Below are positions 1-8,003 of a stretch of DNA of 64,000 bases, one piece after another (the first letter of the stretch is position 1; every line of letters begins with the position of its first letter). Under the pieces are notes generated by a model. That model made no database searches. It was given only the letters and a program-made list of their open reading frames with translations, and was not told the DNA's origin. The position numbers and the translations under genes are program-made. This stretch comes from Streptomyces guryensis (GTDB taxonomy: Bacteria > Actinomycetota > Actinomycetes > Streptomycetales > Streptomycetaceae): positions 1 through 64,000 of the forward strand of contig NZ_JAJSBI010000004.1 of NCBI RefSeq assembly GCF_021261325.1, given 5' to 3'.

Positions 1-1
1 G

Positions 2-445
2 GCCACCACCTCCTGCTGCACCGGCGACTACCTGCAGCACGACGCCGGCGACGACAAGGCCGTGATCGCGCCGGTGACCTCCGGCAGTTCGGCCACCGTC
101 AAGGGTGACGCCACCTGGACCGTCCGCGCCGGACTGGCCAACGGCAACTGCGTCTCCTTCGAGTCGGCCAACACACCCGGCAAGTACCTCAGGCACTACG
201 CCTTCCAGCTTCACCTCCAGCCCAACGACGGCTCCAGCCAGTTCGCCGCCGATGCCACCTTCTGCCCCAAGCCGGGCAACAGCGGGACGGGCTACTCCCT
301 GCAGTCCTTCAACTACCCGGCCAAGTACATCCGCCACTACAGCTTCACCGGCTACATCGCAAGCAACGGCGGTACCAACACCTGGGACACCACGTCCTCG
401 TGGGCCCAGGACACCAGCTGGCTCGCCGCCTCCCCCTGGAGCTGA
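2..445 (+). CDS. AbfB-domain protein, C-terminal part (5' end outside window)
   Basis: Only the last 147 codons are inside the window; the frame is open from base 2 and stops at 443-445. The translation is an arabinose-binding AbfB domain (CBM42, beta-trefoil): it carries the repeated pattern of YLRH/YIRHY followed some residues later by DATFCP. It closely resembles, residue by residue, the C-terminal domain of the next gene (608-2164), including the ending that reads S-S-W-A-Q-D-T-S-W-L. It is therefore probably the tail of a second secreted alpha-L-arabinofuranosidase, or another hydrolase with the same binding module, produced by tandem duplication. The catalytic part cannot be seen. Confidence 0.85.
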   Translation, partial: ATTSCCTGDYLQHDAGDDKAVIAPVTSGSSATVKGDATWTVRAGLANGNCVSFESANTPGKYLRHYAFQLHLQPNDGSSQFAADATFCPKPGNSGTGYSLQSFNYPAKYIRHYSFTGYIASNGGTNTWDTTSSWAQDTSWLAASPWS

Positions 446-607
446 CGAGCAACCCGCGCCGGGTCCGGTGCCGACGAGAGCCGAATCCGCACCGGACCCG
501 CAGGCGTCAACACAACCCGCTGTTCGCACAGTCGGACACCGTCCGTACAACCGGACACCGGGGTTCGTCGACGCGCACATCACCCACCCTGTGAAGGAGT
601 TCTCTGC

Positions 608-2164
608 ATGATCAAGCCACCATGGATCCGCACCGCCAGACGCGCGCTCCTCGCGGCCGGTGCCACCGCCGCGCTCGCCGCCGGCCTGCTCACCGCCACG
701 GCGACCACCTCGCAGGCCGCCACCCAGCAGCCGTGTGACATCTACGCCGCAGGCGGCACCCCCTGCGTCGCCGCACACAGCACCACCCGCGCCCTGTACG
801 CGTCGTACAACGGCCCGCTGTACCAGGTAAAGCGTGCCTCCGACAACGCGACGAAGGACATCGGCCTGCTGAGCGCCGGCGGCTTCGCCAACGCCGCCGC
901 GCAGGACTCCTTCTGCGCGAACACCAGCTGCGTCATCACCGACATCTACGACCAGTCCGGCAAGGGCAACAACCTCACCCAGGCACCCGCGGGCGGAGCC
1001 GCCAGCGGCCCGGACAACCTCGCCAACGCCTTCGAGGCGCCGGTCACCGTCGGCGGGCACGAGGCGTACGGCCTCTACGTCGCCCCCGGCACCGGCTACC
1101 GCAACGACCACACCAACGGCATCGCCACCGGCGACCAGCCCGAGGGCGAGTACGCGATCTTCGACGGCACCCACTTCAACGGCGGCTGCTGCTTCGACTA
1201 CGGCAACGCCGAGACCAACGACCACGACACCGGCAACGGCCACATGGAGGCCATCTACTTCGGCAACAACAAGGTCTGGGGCTCCGGCAGCGGCAACGGC
1301 CCCTGGATCATGGCCGACCTGGAGAACGGCCTGTTCTCCGGTGTGAACCAGCACCTCAACACGGGCGACCCCACTGTCACCAACCGGTTCCTGACCGCCA
1401 TGGTCAAGGGCGGCCCGAACCAGTGGGCCATCCGCGGCGGCGACGCCCAGTCGGGCAGTCTGTCCACCTTCTACAACGGCGTGCGCCCCAACGTCTCCGG
1501 CTACAACCCGATGCACAAGGAAGGCTCGATCATCCTGGGCATCGGCGGCGACAACAGCAAGGGCGCCCAAGGCACCTTCTACGAAGGCGTCATGACCTCC
1601 GGCTACCCCTCGGACGCCACCGAGAACGCCGTACAGGCCAACATCACCGCCGCCGGCTACAACAGCGGCTCGACCAGCACCGGCTCGCTGACCCCCGGCT
1701 CCCGGATCTCCCTGCAGGCCACCACCGCCCCCTGCTGCACCAACGACTACCTCCGCCACGACGACGCCGACACCAAGGTCGTCATCTCCAACATCACCTC
1801 CTCCAGCTCGGCCACCACCAAGGCCGACGCCACCTGGATCGTCCGCGCCGGCCTCGCCAACAGCTCCTGCCTGTCCTTCGAGTCCGCCAACAACCCCGGC
1901 CAGTACCTGCGCCACTCCAACTACGAGCTCTACCTGAACACCGACAACGGCGGCAGCTCCTTCGCCCAGGACGCCACCTTCTGCCCCACCACGGGCAACA
2001 GCGGGACCGGCCACTCCTTCCAGTCCGTCAACTTCCCGACGAAGTACATCCGCCACTACAACTTCACGGCCTACATCGCCAGCAACGGCGGCTCCAACAC
2101 CTGGGACTCCACGTCGTCGTGGGCCCAGGACACCAGTTGGCTCACCGCCTCCCCCTGGAACTGA
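608..2164 (+). CDS. abfB: Secreted alpha-L-arabinofuranosidase B (GH54 + CBM42)
   Basis: 518 residues. A twin-Arg-like basic N-terminus and hydrophobic stretch end in A-rich residues near 38, indicating export. Residues about 42-360 match the GH54 arabinofuranosidase catalytic domain: CDIYAAGGTPCVAAHSTTRA near the start, the Cys-Cys pair in GGCCFDYGNAETND (Glu202, expected nucleophile) and GGDAQSGS (Asp279, expected acid/base from the spacing known for the fungal enzyme). Residues about 366-516 are an AbfB (CBM42) arabinose-binding domain. The enzyme should release terminal arabinofuranosyl groups from arabinoxylan or arabinan outside the cell. The ATG is preceded by GAAGGAG at a good distance. 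It lies 162 bp downstream of a related AbfB gene. Confidence 0.93.
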   Translation: MIKPPWIRTARRALLAAGATAALAAGLLTATATTSQAATQQPCDIYAAGGTPCVAAHSTTRALYASYNGPLYQVKRASDNATKDIGLLSAGGFANAAAQDSFCANTSCVITDIYDQSGKGNNLTQAPAGGAASGPDNLANAFEAPVTVGGHEAYGLYVAPGTGYRNDHTNGIATGDQPEGEYAIFDGTHFNGGCCFDYGNAETNDHDTGNGHMEAIYFGNNKVWGSGSGNGPWIMADLENGLFSGVNQHLNTGDPTVTNRFLTAMVKGGPNQWAIRGGDAQSGSLSTFYNGVRPNVSGYNPMHKEGSIILGIGGDNSKGAQGTFYEGVMTSGYPSDATENAVQANITAAGYNSGSTSTGSLTPGSRISLQATTAPCCTNDYLRHDDADTKVVISNITSSSSATTKADATWIVRAGLANSSCLSFESANNPGQYLRHSNYELYLNTDNGGSSFAQDATFCPTTGNSGTGHSFQSVNFPTKYIRHYNFTAYIASNGGSNTWDSTSSWAQDTSWLTASPWN

Positions 2165-2196
2165 CAGGCAACGGGCCTCTCTGAGCGCCCCCGGCA

Positions 2197-2238
2197 GCGA
2201 GCACGGCAGCCCCGCAATCGCGGGGAGGCTGTGCTCGC
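2197..2238 (+). terminator. Strong hairpin after abfB
   Basis: Arms beginning GCGAGCAC (2197-2204) and ending GTGCTCGC (2231-2238) enclose further GC-rich pairing around the loop AATC, followed by a pyrimidine-rich run. It starts 32 bp after the abfB stop, so a transcription terminator for that gene is likely. Confidence 0.75.
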
Positions 2239-2481
2239 TTCCTTCTCATCGTCTGCCAGGCAATCGTCCGAGCAGCCCGCGCGGGCGGTCTGCGAGGCGG
2301 TCGGCCGTACGGCGAGGATCGAGCTGAGTACGAGCGGCTCGTCGCCGAGTGGACGCTCGCCATCGCGGCCGAGCACACGCCGCCCGAGATCGTCGAAGCG
2401 GCAGGTGGAAATAGGTCCAGCCTTCGCACCTTGACGTTCGTCAATGCGAGAGGCGTGCCGCGGGAGGAGCGACCGAATTGA
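2239..2481 (+). pseudogene. Possible remnant coding frame between two convergent genes
   Basis: The 317 bases between abfB and the PhoX-like gene hold the terminator above and then an open frame without a convincing start codon, ending in TGA at 2479-2481, one base before the PhoX stop. Its middle reads like protein with GC-rich third positions (for example RPYGEDRAEYERLVAEW, then TPPEIVEAA). Codon choice becomes less biased toward the end. It may be the 3' remnant of a lost gene. I do not recognise the family, and chance openness in GC-rich DNA is a real alternative. Confidence 0.25.
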
Positions 2482-3927
2482 TTACCCGCGCTTCTGGCGC
2501 TTCCAGGGCCCGGTGATCGCCAGCATGATCCCCGGCTCCTGGATGTTGGCGAACAGCGTGCTTCCGTCGGGCGAGAAGGTGACTCCCGTGAACTCGCTGT
2601 ACTCCGGCTCGTCTTCGGTGCCGATGTTCAGTTCGTTGCGGGCGATCGGGTACGTGCGGCCGCTGTCCGTCGCGCCGAACAGGTGCTGGAGGCCCTCGCC
2701 GTCCTCGGCGATGACGAGGCCGCCGTACGGGGAGACCGTGATGTTGTCCGGGCCGTCGAAGTGGCCCTCGGCGGAGGGGTCGGGGTTGACGCCGAGCAGG
2801 ACCTTCAGGGTCAGGGTGCGGCGCTTGGGGTCGTAGAACCAGACGGCGCCGTCGTGCCGGACGGGGCTCTCGTCACGGGCGTAGGAGGAGACGATGTAGG
2901 CGCCGCCGTCGCCCCACCACATGCCTTCGAGCTTGCGGGCGCGGGTGACCTGGCCGGTGGTGAACTGCTTGCGGACGGAGGTCGTCCGCGCGTCGCGGTC
3001 CGGCACGTCGACCCAGTCGACGCCGTACACGGTGCCGGTCTTCGTGGCGCGGGAGAGGTCGTCGACGAACTTGCCGCCGGAGTCGAAGCACTTGAATGCC
3101 TGGAGGACGCCGGCGTCGTCGGCGAGGGTGCGGAGCTTGCCGCGGCCGTGGCAGAAGCCCTCCGGCGGGGTCCACCGGTAGAGCAGGCCGTTGGGGGTCG
3201 CCGCGTCCTCCGTCAGGTAGAGGTGGCCGCGCCTGGGGTCGACCACGACCGCCTCGTGGGCGTAACGGCCCAGCGCCTTGATGGGCTTGGGATCGCGGTT
3301 GGCACGGCGGTCGGACGGGTCGACCTCGAAGACGTAGCCGTGGTCCTTGGTCATGCCGTTCTGGCCGGCCTTGTCCTCGGTCTCCTCGCAGGTGAGCCAG
3401 GTACCCCAAGGGGTGTTGCCGCCCGCGCAGTTGGTGGAGGTGCCGGCGATGCCGACCCACTCGGCGACGTGGTCGCGGCGGACCTCGACGACCGTGCAGC
3501 CGCCCGAAGCAGCCGGGTCGTAGACGAGGCCCTCGGTGAGCGGGACCGGGTGCGGCCAGTCGGCGCGGGGGCCCTTCAGCTCGTGGTTGTTGACGAGGAG
3601 CGTGGCGCCGCGGGGACCGGCGAAGGTGGAGGTGCCGTCGTGGTTGGAGGGGGTGAACTCGCCCGACTCCAGCTTGGTCCGGCCGCTGTAGGTGATGATC
3701 CGGTACTTGAAGCCGGCGGGGAGGGCGAGGATGCCGTCCGGGTCGGGGAGCAGCGGGCCGTAGCCGACGCCGCCGTGTTCGGCCGCCGACTCCCCGCCTG
3801 CCTCGTCGGTGTCCGTGGACGCAAGGGCGTTCGGGGCGGTGGCGAGGGCGCCGACGCTGCCCGCCAGCGCGACACCGGCACCGGTGATCGCGGATGTTCT
3901 GGCGAAGTCCCTGCGGGTGAGCGACAT
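2482..3927 (-). CDS. PhoX-family (DUF839) secreted alkaline phosphatase-like protein
   Basis: 481 residues from the ATG at 3927, which is preceded by AGGAG; the frame stays open further upstream but without a better start. The N-terminus has a Tat motif (S-L-T-R-R-D-F, residues 2-8), then a hydrophobic stretch ending in ALAS, so folded export with a metal cofactor is expected. The body matches PF05787 (DUF839/PhoX), including the conserved NCAGG-TPWGTWLTCEE segment that supplies metal ligands in PhoX. PhoX enzymes are calcium/iron-dependent phosphomonoesterases that recover phosphate from organic phosphate. A PHO-box-like direct repeat lies about 70 bp upstream. Some DUF839 proteins lack proven phosphatase activity, so the substrate is inferred. 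Confidence 0.85.
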   Translation of the reverse strand: MSLTRRDFARTSAITGAGVALAGSVGALATAPNALASTDTDEAGGESAAEHGGVGYGPLLPDPDGILALPAGFKYRIITYSGRTKLESGEFTPSNHDGTSTFAGPRGATLLVNNHELKGPRADWPHPVPLTEGLVYDPAASGGCTVVEVRRDHVAEWVGIAGTSTNCAGGNTPWGTWLTCEETEDKAGQNGMTKDHGYVFEVDPSDRRANRDPKPIKALGRYAHEAVVVDPRRGHLYLTEDAATPNGLLYRWTPPEGFCHGRGKLRTLADDAGVLQAFKCFDSGGKFVDDLSRATKTGTVYGVDWVDVPDRDARTTSVRKQFTTGQVTRARKLEGMWWGDGGAYIVSSYARDESPVRHDGAVWFYDPKRRTLTLKVLLGVNPDPSAEGHFDGPDNITVSPYGGLVIAEDGEGLQHLFGATDSGRTYPIARNELNIGTEDEPEYSEFTGVTFSPDGSTLFANIQEPGIMLAITGPWKRQKRG

Positions 3928-3995
3928 GGTGTCTCCTGTGACGGTGGGTGTGCCGTGGAGGGTGGCGGACCTCGGGTCGGCGACACCGTCCCGCC

Positions 3996-4017
3996 CACGC
4001 CTGAACGGGAGTTGAAC
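3996..4017 (-). promoter_or_regulatory. Putative PHO box (PhoP site) upstream of the PhoX-like gene
   Basis: On the minus strand two 11-base units stand head to tail: GTTCAACTCCC (4017-4007) followed directly by GTTCAGGCGTG (4006-3996). GTTCA recurring at an exact 11-base step is the hallmark of Streptomyces PHO boxes bound by PhoP. The site lies about 70 bp before the start codon of a gene expected to be phosphate-controlled. Confidence 0.65.
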
Positions 4018-4241
4018 ACCGGGCGACACCGACGGACACACTTCCATGAATCCGTACGCCCAAGACCACGGAACTCAAAAAACCCTTGCGCCCAGGTAAT
4101 TGGTCGGACGAATCTTCGTAAAGAAGGTCGAATGACGCTTATCCTCGCCAATCTCATGATCTAGGGCAGGACACCGTGACCGGCGGTGTCCACGGCAATA
4201 GACACCCAGTTGCCTGGAGAACCCGGGGGAGGCGAGCCGAA

Positions 4242-4472
4242 GTGGACGCAGGTCGTGCACGCAGCCTCCATGAGGGCCGGCTGATGCGCCTGCCCAATGT
4301 GACGGGGGTCGGGACCGGGAAGGACGAGGCCACGGGCCGGGACGTCATCATCGTCTTCGTGACCCGCGAGGTGCCCCGGGACCGGCTCAGGGACGAGGAC
4401 GTGGTTCCGGAGGAACTCGAGGGCGTACCCGTGCGCGTGCTCGCGATCGGCGAGGTCTCCGCGCAGGAGTAG
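4242..4472 (+). CDS. Small stand-alone homologue of the adjacent peptidase's N-terminal domain
   Basis: 76 residues from the GTG at 4242, chosen because GGGGGAGG lies 9-10 bases before it; an ATG at 4284 would give a shorter form with no clear ribosome site. The segment NVTGVGTGKDEATGRDVIIV, then FVTREVP, a V-P doublet and V-R-V-L-A-I-G-E-V, parallels residues about 33-95 of the next protein (NVVGFGHGVK, LVFVTQKVP, DVVPY, DVVAVGHV). It is thus a free copy of that domain. It has no signal peptide. It could act in trans on the peptidase, like a detached propeptide, or be a remnant of a duplicated gene; the sequence alone cannot decide. Fifty-seven bases separate it from the peptidase. Confidence 0.7.
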   Translation: MDAGRARSLHEGRLMRLPNVTGVGTGKDEATGRDVIIVFVTREVPRDRLRDEDVVPEELEGVPVRVLAIGEVSAQE

Positions 4473-4529
4473 CACCGCCCTGTCGGGCCCCGGAACCGCG
4501 ACGACACCGGGGAAGTAGGTGGTCTGGCC

Positions 4530-5696
4530 GTGACGAGCCAGTCCGAACTGATGCGAGGACCCACCGGCGGACAGCTCAGGGACAGTTCACGGCAGCAGGC
4601 GCTGTCGGACTTCCTGCGCCGCGAGCAGCCGCTGGCGAACGTCGTGGGCTTCGGCCACGGCGTGAAGTGGAGCGGGGGCGAACCGACCGGCCAGGAGGCC
4701 GTGCTGGTGTTCGTGACGCAGAAGGTTCCGGAGTCGATGCTGCCGGAGCGGGACGTGGTGCCGTACCGGATGGACGACGGGACGCCCACGGACGTGGTGG
4801 CGGTCGGCCATGTGGCCGCGCAGCGCCAGCAGCGGCAGGCGGGCTCGCGCCGTGACGAGCGGCGCGGTGCCGCGTACGGCCCGGACGGCGGCGTGGAGGA
4901 GCAACTGGCGCGGCTGACCCAGCCGTTGCTGGAGGAGTTCAGCGGTGCTCCGGCCGCGTTCGAGCCGCAGATCCTCAAGCGCCGTATGCGGCCGTGCCCT
5001 TCGGGCTTCTCGGTGGGCAACGTCCGGGTGACGGCGGGCACGCTGGGCAGCGTGGTGTACGACTTCCTGCCGGGCGCGACGGTCAACCCGCCGGGGCCCG
5101 GCCTCGGCACGCCCGCGAAGTTCTACGTCCTGTCCAACAACCATGTGCTGGCGGACTCCAACCGGGCACAGCTGGGCAGCCCGATCGTGCAGCCGGGCGT
5201 CTTCGACGGCGGTACGGACCCGGCGGACCGGATCGCGACGCTGGACCGCTTCATCACGATCCAGTTCGCGCCGCAGATCCCCCTGGACCGGCAGAACAAC
5301 GTGGTGGACTGTGCGCTCGGCGCGGTGGAGTTCCAGGACGCCACCCGTGAGCAGTACTTCAGCGGGGCCCCGCGCGCCTGGCGGCGGAAGGCCAATGTCG
5401 CGGTCGGCGACCTGGTGAAGAAGACCGGCCGGACGACCAACATCAGCTTCGGCCGGATCATGGCGGTCGACGCGACGATCGACGTCAACTACGGGACGGC
5501 CGGCACGGCCCGCTTCAAGGACCAGATCCTCACGACGAACATCTCGGCGGGCGGCGACTCGGGCTCCCTGGTCACCTCGCTGGACAACGTCGCGCTGGGC
5601 CTGCTCTTCGCGGGTTCGTCCACCGTCACGATCGCCAACCACGTCGAGAACGTCCGCGCGCTGCTGCGCATCGAGGTCGCCGAGCAGCTGGCCTGA
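4530..5696 (+). CDS. Trypsin-fold serine peptidase (no signal peptide)
   Basis: 388 residues from GTG 4530. Residues about 33-95 form a small alpha/beta-looking domain shared with the preceding small gene. Residues about 150-388 carry a chymotrypsin-fold peptidase with all three catalytic residues visible: His205 in LSNNHVLAD, Asp260 in VVDCALGAV and Ser344 in SAGGDSGSL. The absence of any signal peptide or membrane helix suggests a cytoplasmic or non-classically released enzyme, unlike most Streptomyces trypsin-like proteases. The middle part (about 96-150) is polar and Arg/Glu-rich. The family resembles the plant Nal1-type and related bacterial trypsin-like peptidases; natural substrates are unknown. 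It is flanked closely by the small domain gene and a beta-rich protein, suggesting an operon. Confidence 0.8.
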   Translation: MTSQSELMRGPTGGQLRDSSRQQALSDFLRREQPLANVVGFGHGVKWSGGEPTGQEAVLVFVTQKVPESMLPERDVVPYRMDDGTPTDVVAVGHVAAQRQQRQAGSRRDERRGAAYGPDGGVEEQLARLTQPLLEEFSGAPAAFEPQILKRRMRPCPSGFSVGNVRVTAGTLGSVVYDFLPGATVNPPGPGLGTPAKFYVLSNNHVLADSNRAQLGSPIVQPGVFDGGTDPADRIATLDRFITIQFAPQIPLDRQNNVVDCALGAVEFQDATREQYFSGAPRAWRRKANVAVGDLVKKTGRTTNISFGRIMAVDATIDVNYGTAGTARFKDQILTTNISAGGDSGSLVTSLDNVALGLLFAGSSTVTIANHVENVRALLRIEVAEQLA

Positions 5697-5733
5697 CGGT
5701 CGATCGATTTCCGTACGAGGGGAGGCCAATCCC

Positions 5734-6174
5734 ATGACCACACAGGCACGCAGGCAGAGGACCGCGGCGTCGGCGGAGCACCGGTTCCACAACGCTCAGG
5801 GCGCCGAGGTCAAGACACGCGACGAGGCGTTCGCGGGGCAGCAGGAGGTGTCGCCGGAGGCGGTGTCCACCACGGCGAAGCTGGAGCTGCACAACGGGGC
5901 GACGGTGACCTGGGAGCTGGAGGTGCAGTACAACCCGAACACCCACCCGTACGTCGTTCTCGGCGGCCAGATCACGGGCACCATCGCCGGTCCTCCGTGG
6001 AACATCACGGGCGGCTTCATCGGCGACACGCTCCGCCTGGACGCCAAGCGGCACGACGGCACCGCGACGGTGACCATCGTGGGCGAGTACCAGAACCCGC
6101 CGGCGTACCGGGGGACGTACGGCTTCAACGGGGCGACGTCTTCGTTCAAGCACACGACGGTCTATCACTGCTAG
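5734..6174 (+). CDS. Uncharacterised beta-rich protein in the peptidase cluster
   Basis: 146 residues; the ATG at 5734 is preceded by GAGGGGAGG. It starts 38 bases after the peptidase stop, so co-transcription is likely. There is no signal peptide and no transmembrane helix. After a polar N-terminus of about 45 residues the sequence alternates short beta-like stretches with Gly/Thr turns (VLGGQITGTIAGPPWNITGG, ATVTIVGEY) and ends in a single Cys after V-Y-H. I do not recognise the family. Its position makes it a candidate substrate, partner or effector of the peptidase, which is inference only. Confidence 0.65.
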   Translation: MTTQARRQRTAASAEHRFHNAQGAEVKTRDEAFAGQQEVSPEAVSTTAKLELHNGATVTWELEVQYNPNTHPYVVLGGQITGTIAGPPWNITGGFIGDTLRLDAKRHDGTATVTIVGEYQNPPAYRGTYGFNGATSSFKHTTVYHC

Positions 6175-6177
6175 GCC

Positions 6178-6194
6178 GCGCCCTGAAGGGGCGC
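6178..6194. terminator. Short GC hairpin of the GCGCCC-GGGCGC type
   Basis: GCGCCC and GGGCGC flank a loop of a few bases directly after the stop of the beta-rich protein gene. The same hairpin family recurs at 33403-33419 in another convergent intergenic gap, so it is a dispersed Streptomyces element probably acting as terminator. Confidence 0.6.
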
Positions 6195-6201
6195 CGGGGA
6201 A

Positions 6202-6253
6202 CTGCGCGATCAGCCACGACGATGCCGCAGGCGACCGACGGCTGATCGCGCAG
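6202..6253. terminator. Perfect 14-bp inverted repeat between convergent genes
   Basis: CTGCGCGATCAGCC (6202-6215) is matched exactly by GGCTGATCGCGCAG (6240-6253), with a 24-base loop. It sits between convergent stops at 6174 and 6280, so a bidirectional terminator is the simplest reading. Confidence 0.7.
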
Positions 6254-6279
6254 ATCCCAGCGGACTTCAACGAGGCCGC

Positions 6280-7725
6280 TCAACCACCTTGCTGGGACCG
6301 CGCCTTGAAGGCCGCCTTCCGTGCTTCCTTGGCGATCCGCTTGTCCGGATGCAACCGCCCCATCGCCTCCAGCACGTCCGCCGTGGCAGGGTGATCCACC
6401 CGCCAGGCCGCCGCGAAGAAGCCGCCGTGCTGGGCGGCCAACCCTTGCACCAGCGCCCGCAACTCCTCGGAGTTGCCCTCCGCGGCCAGCTGCGCGGCAA
6501 TCGTGTCGATGGTCAGCCAGAAGATCATCGCCTCGGAGGGGGCGGGCACGTCCGGGGCTCCGTGCTCGCTCAGCCAGACCCGGGCGAGCCCGCCCAGCTC
6601 CGGGTCGTCGAGGACTTCGCGCAGTGCGGGTTCGGCCTCGGTGCCGACGAGGGACAGCGCCTGCTGGCAGCGCAGCCGGCGCAGGGGCGCACCGGCGTCC
6701 GCGCCACGCGCCGCGGCCAGCAACTCCCGTGCGGCGGCAAGGGGTTCGCGGCGGGCCAGCCACTGTTCGGTCTCGGCCTGGGCCGCGGTCGGCGGGAACG
6801 TCGCCGTCCCGTCGAGCAGCACGTCGGCGCCCTTGTCCACGAGGTCACCGACCGCGGGCGCGGTGAGGCCGGCCTCCAGCAGGCGTGCCCGCAGCCCGTA
6901 CAGCCCGAGGGGAGTCAGCCGCACCATGCCGTAGCGCGAGACGTCGGTGTCGTCGGCCCGTGCGGCGGGTTCCGCGACAGCGTCATCGGGCTCCGCCATC
7001 AGCGCCTCGTCGACCGGCTGGTACTCGACGAGCCCCACCGGCTCCAGCAGCCGGAACTGGTCGTCGAGCCGCATCATCGCGTCGGAGACCTGCTCCAGGA
7101 CGTCGTTGGTGGGCTCCCCCATGTCGCTGGGCACGATCATCGACGCGGCGAGGGCGGGAAGTGGGACGGGTCCGTCGCCGGGTCCGTCCTCGCTGACGGT
7201 GAGCAGGTACAGGTTGCCGAGGACGCCGTCGAGGAAGTCGGCCTCCGCCTCCGGGTCCCACTCCAGCCGGGAGAAGTCGATCTCACCGGTCTCGTCGAGG
7301 GCGCCTTCGAGGTCGTCCAGGTCGGGGACGCTCGCGTCGGCTAGCACCGTCTCCAGGGCCTCCTGCCACACGGCCAGCACCTCGTGCGGAGAGCCCTGGG
7401 TGAGCAGCGCCAGGTCCGGCCCGGCGGCGACGGTGCCCTCGTCCTCGTCCTCGGAGTCGACGATCTCGACGAGCCCGGTGTCCACGGCGACCCGCCAGGC
7501 CTCGCTCGCGAAGGCCGCGGCGTCGTCCCCGCTCAGCCCGAGCAGCTCGGCCGCGGCCGGCAGCTGCTCCTCGACGAGGCCGCCCCCGGCGTCGATGCGC
7601 GTGTCCGGCCCGGCCCAGCGGGCGAGCCGCGCGGCCCGGGAGAGCAGCGGCGTGGCCAACGCGTCCCGCGCCAGCTCCGCTTCGGGATGCAGCCGCACCG
7701 GCGGCAGGGGGGAGCTGTCTGACAT
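6280..7725 (-). CDS. Conserved actinobacterial hypothetical protein
   Basis: 481 residues, soluble and acidic, with no signal peptide or membrane span. The N-terminal 110 residues are Ala/Leu-rich helices (PLLSRAARLARWAGPD). The middle has a strongly acidic stretch (VDSEDEDEGT) and a region that looks like a winged-helix or marker-like fold. The C-terminal third consists of helical pairs with an Ala/Leu/Arg pattern that could be HEAT-like. Large Streptomyces proteins of this type are found across the genus but have no assigned role. It stands alone: its 3' neighbour is convergent and its 5' neighbour is divergent. The start at 7725 has GAGGAGAACC just upstream. Confidence 0.7.
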   Translation of the reverse strand: MSDSSPLPPVRLHPEAELARDALATPLLSRAARLARWAGPDTRIDAGGGLVEEQLPAAAELLGLSGDDAAAFASEAWRVAVDTGLVEIVDSEDEDEGTVAAGPDLALLTQGSPHEVLAVWQEALETVLADASVPDLDDLEGALDETGEIDFSRLEWDPEAEADFLDGVLGNLYLLTVSEDGPGDGPVPLPALAASMIVPSDMGEPTNDVLEQVSDAMMRLDDQFRLLEPVGLVEYQPVDEALMAEPDDAVAEPAARADDTDVSRYGMVRLTPLGLYGLRARLLEAGLTAPAVGDLVDKGADVLLDGTATFPPTAAQAETEQWLARREPLAAARELLAAARGADAGAPLRRLRCQQALSLVGTEAEPALREVLDDPELGGLARVWLSEHGAPDVPAPSEAMIFWLTIDTIAAQLAAEGNSEELRALVQGLAAQHGGFFAAAWRVDHPATADVLEAMGRLHPDKRIAKEARKAAFKARSQQGG

Positions 7726-7865
7726 CGGCTGGTTCTCCTCGGGCGTGTCGTACCACTCAAACGCTCAGCCTAGACGGATTTCCACCCATGCCGCCCGGTT
7801 CATCTCCCGGCCCCCGTCCGTACATGGCCGAAACCTTGACAACTGGCGTGAGTACGCAGGAGATT

Positions 7866-7918
7866 GACGCGCGTAGAAACGAAGCGGACACATGTTCACT
7901 GTATTTTCTACGCGCGTC
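7866..7918. promoter_or_regulatory. Perfect 14-bp inverted repeat upstream of the secreted nuclease
   Basis: GACGCGCGTAGAAA (7866-7879) and TTTCTACGCGCGTC (7905-7918) are exact reverse complements separated by 25 bases. Each arm itself contains the self-complementary core ACGCGCGT. The element lies 86 bases before the nuclease start, just downstream of a TTGACA hexamer at 7836-7841. It looks like a paired operator for an unidentified regulator; no T-tract follows, so a terminator is less likely. Confidence 0.6.
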
Positions 7919-8003
7919 GCCACCGCCCCACAGGTAGCGGCCTCCGACCGTCCCACGCACCACCCTCGTCCCGGCGCCCACGCACGTCCCCGGAGGGATC
8001 CCG

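Noticed and set aside
2482..4047. Longer start for the PhoX-like gene at 4047
   Set aside because: The ATG at 3927 has a good ribosome site and directly begins the Tat signal; the extension would bury it.
4132..4164. Ten-codon ORF ATG...TAG before the small-domain gene
   Set aside because: Too short to judge and not linked to a leader-peptide pattern.
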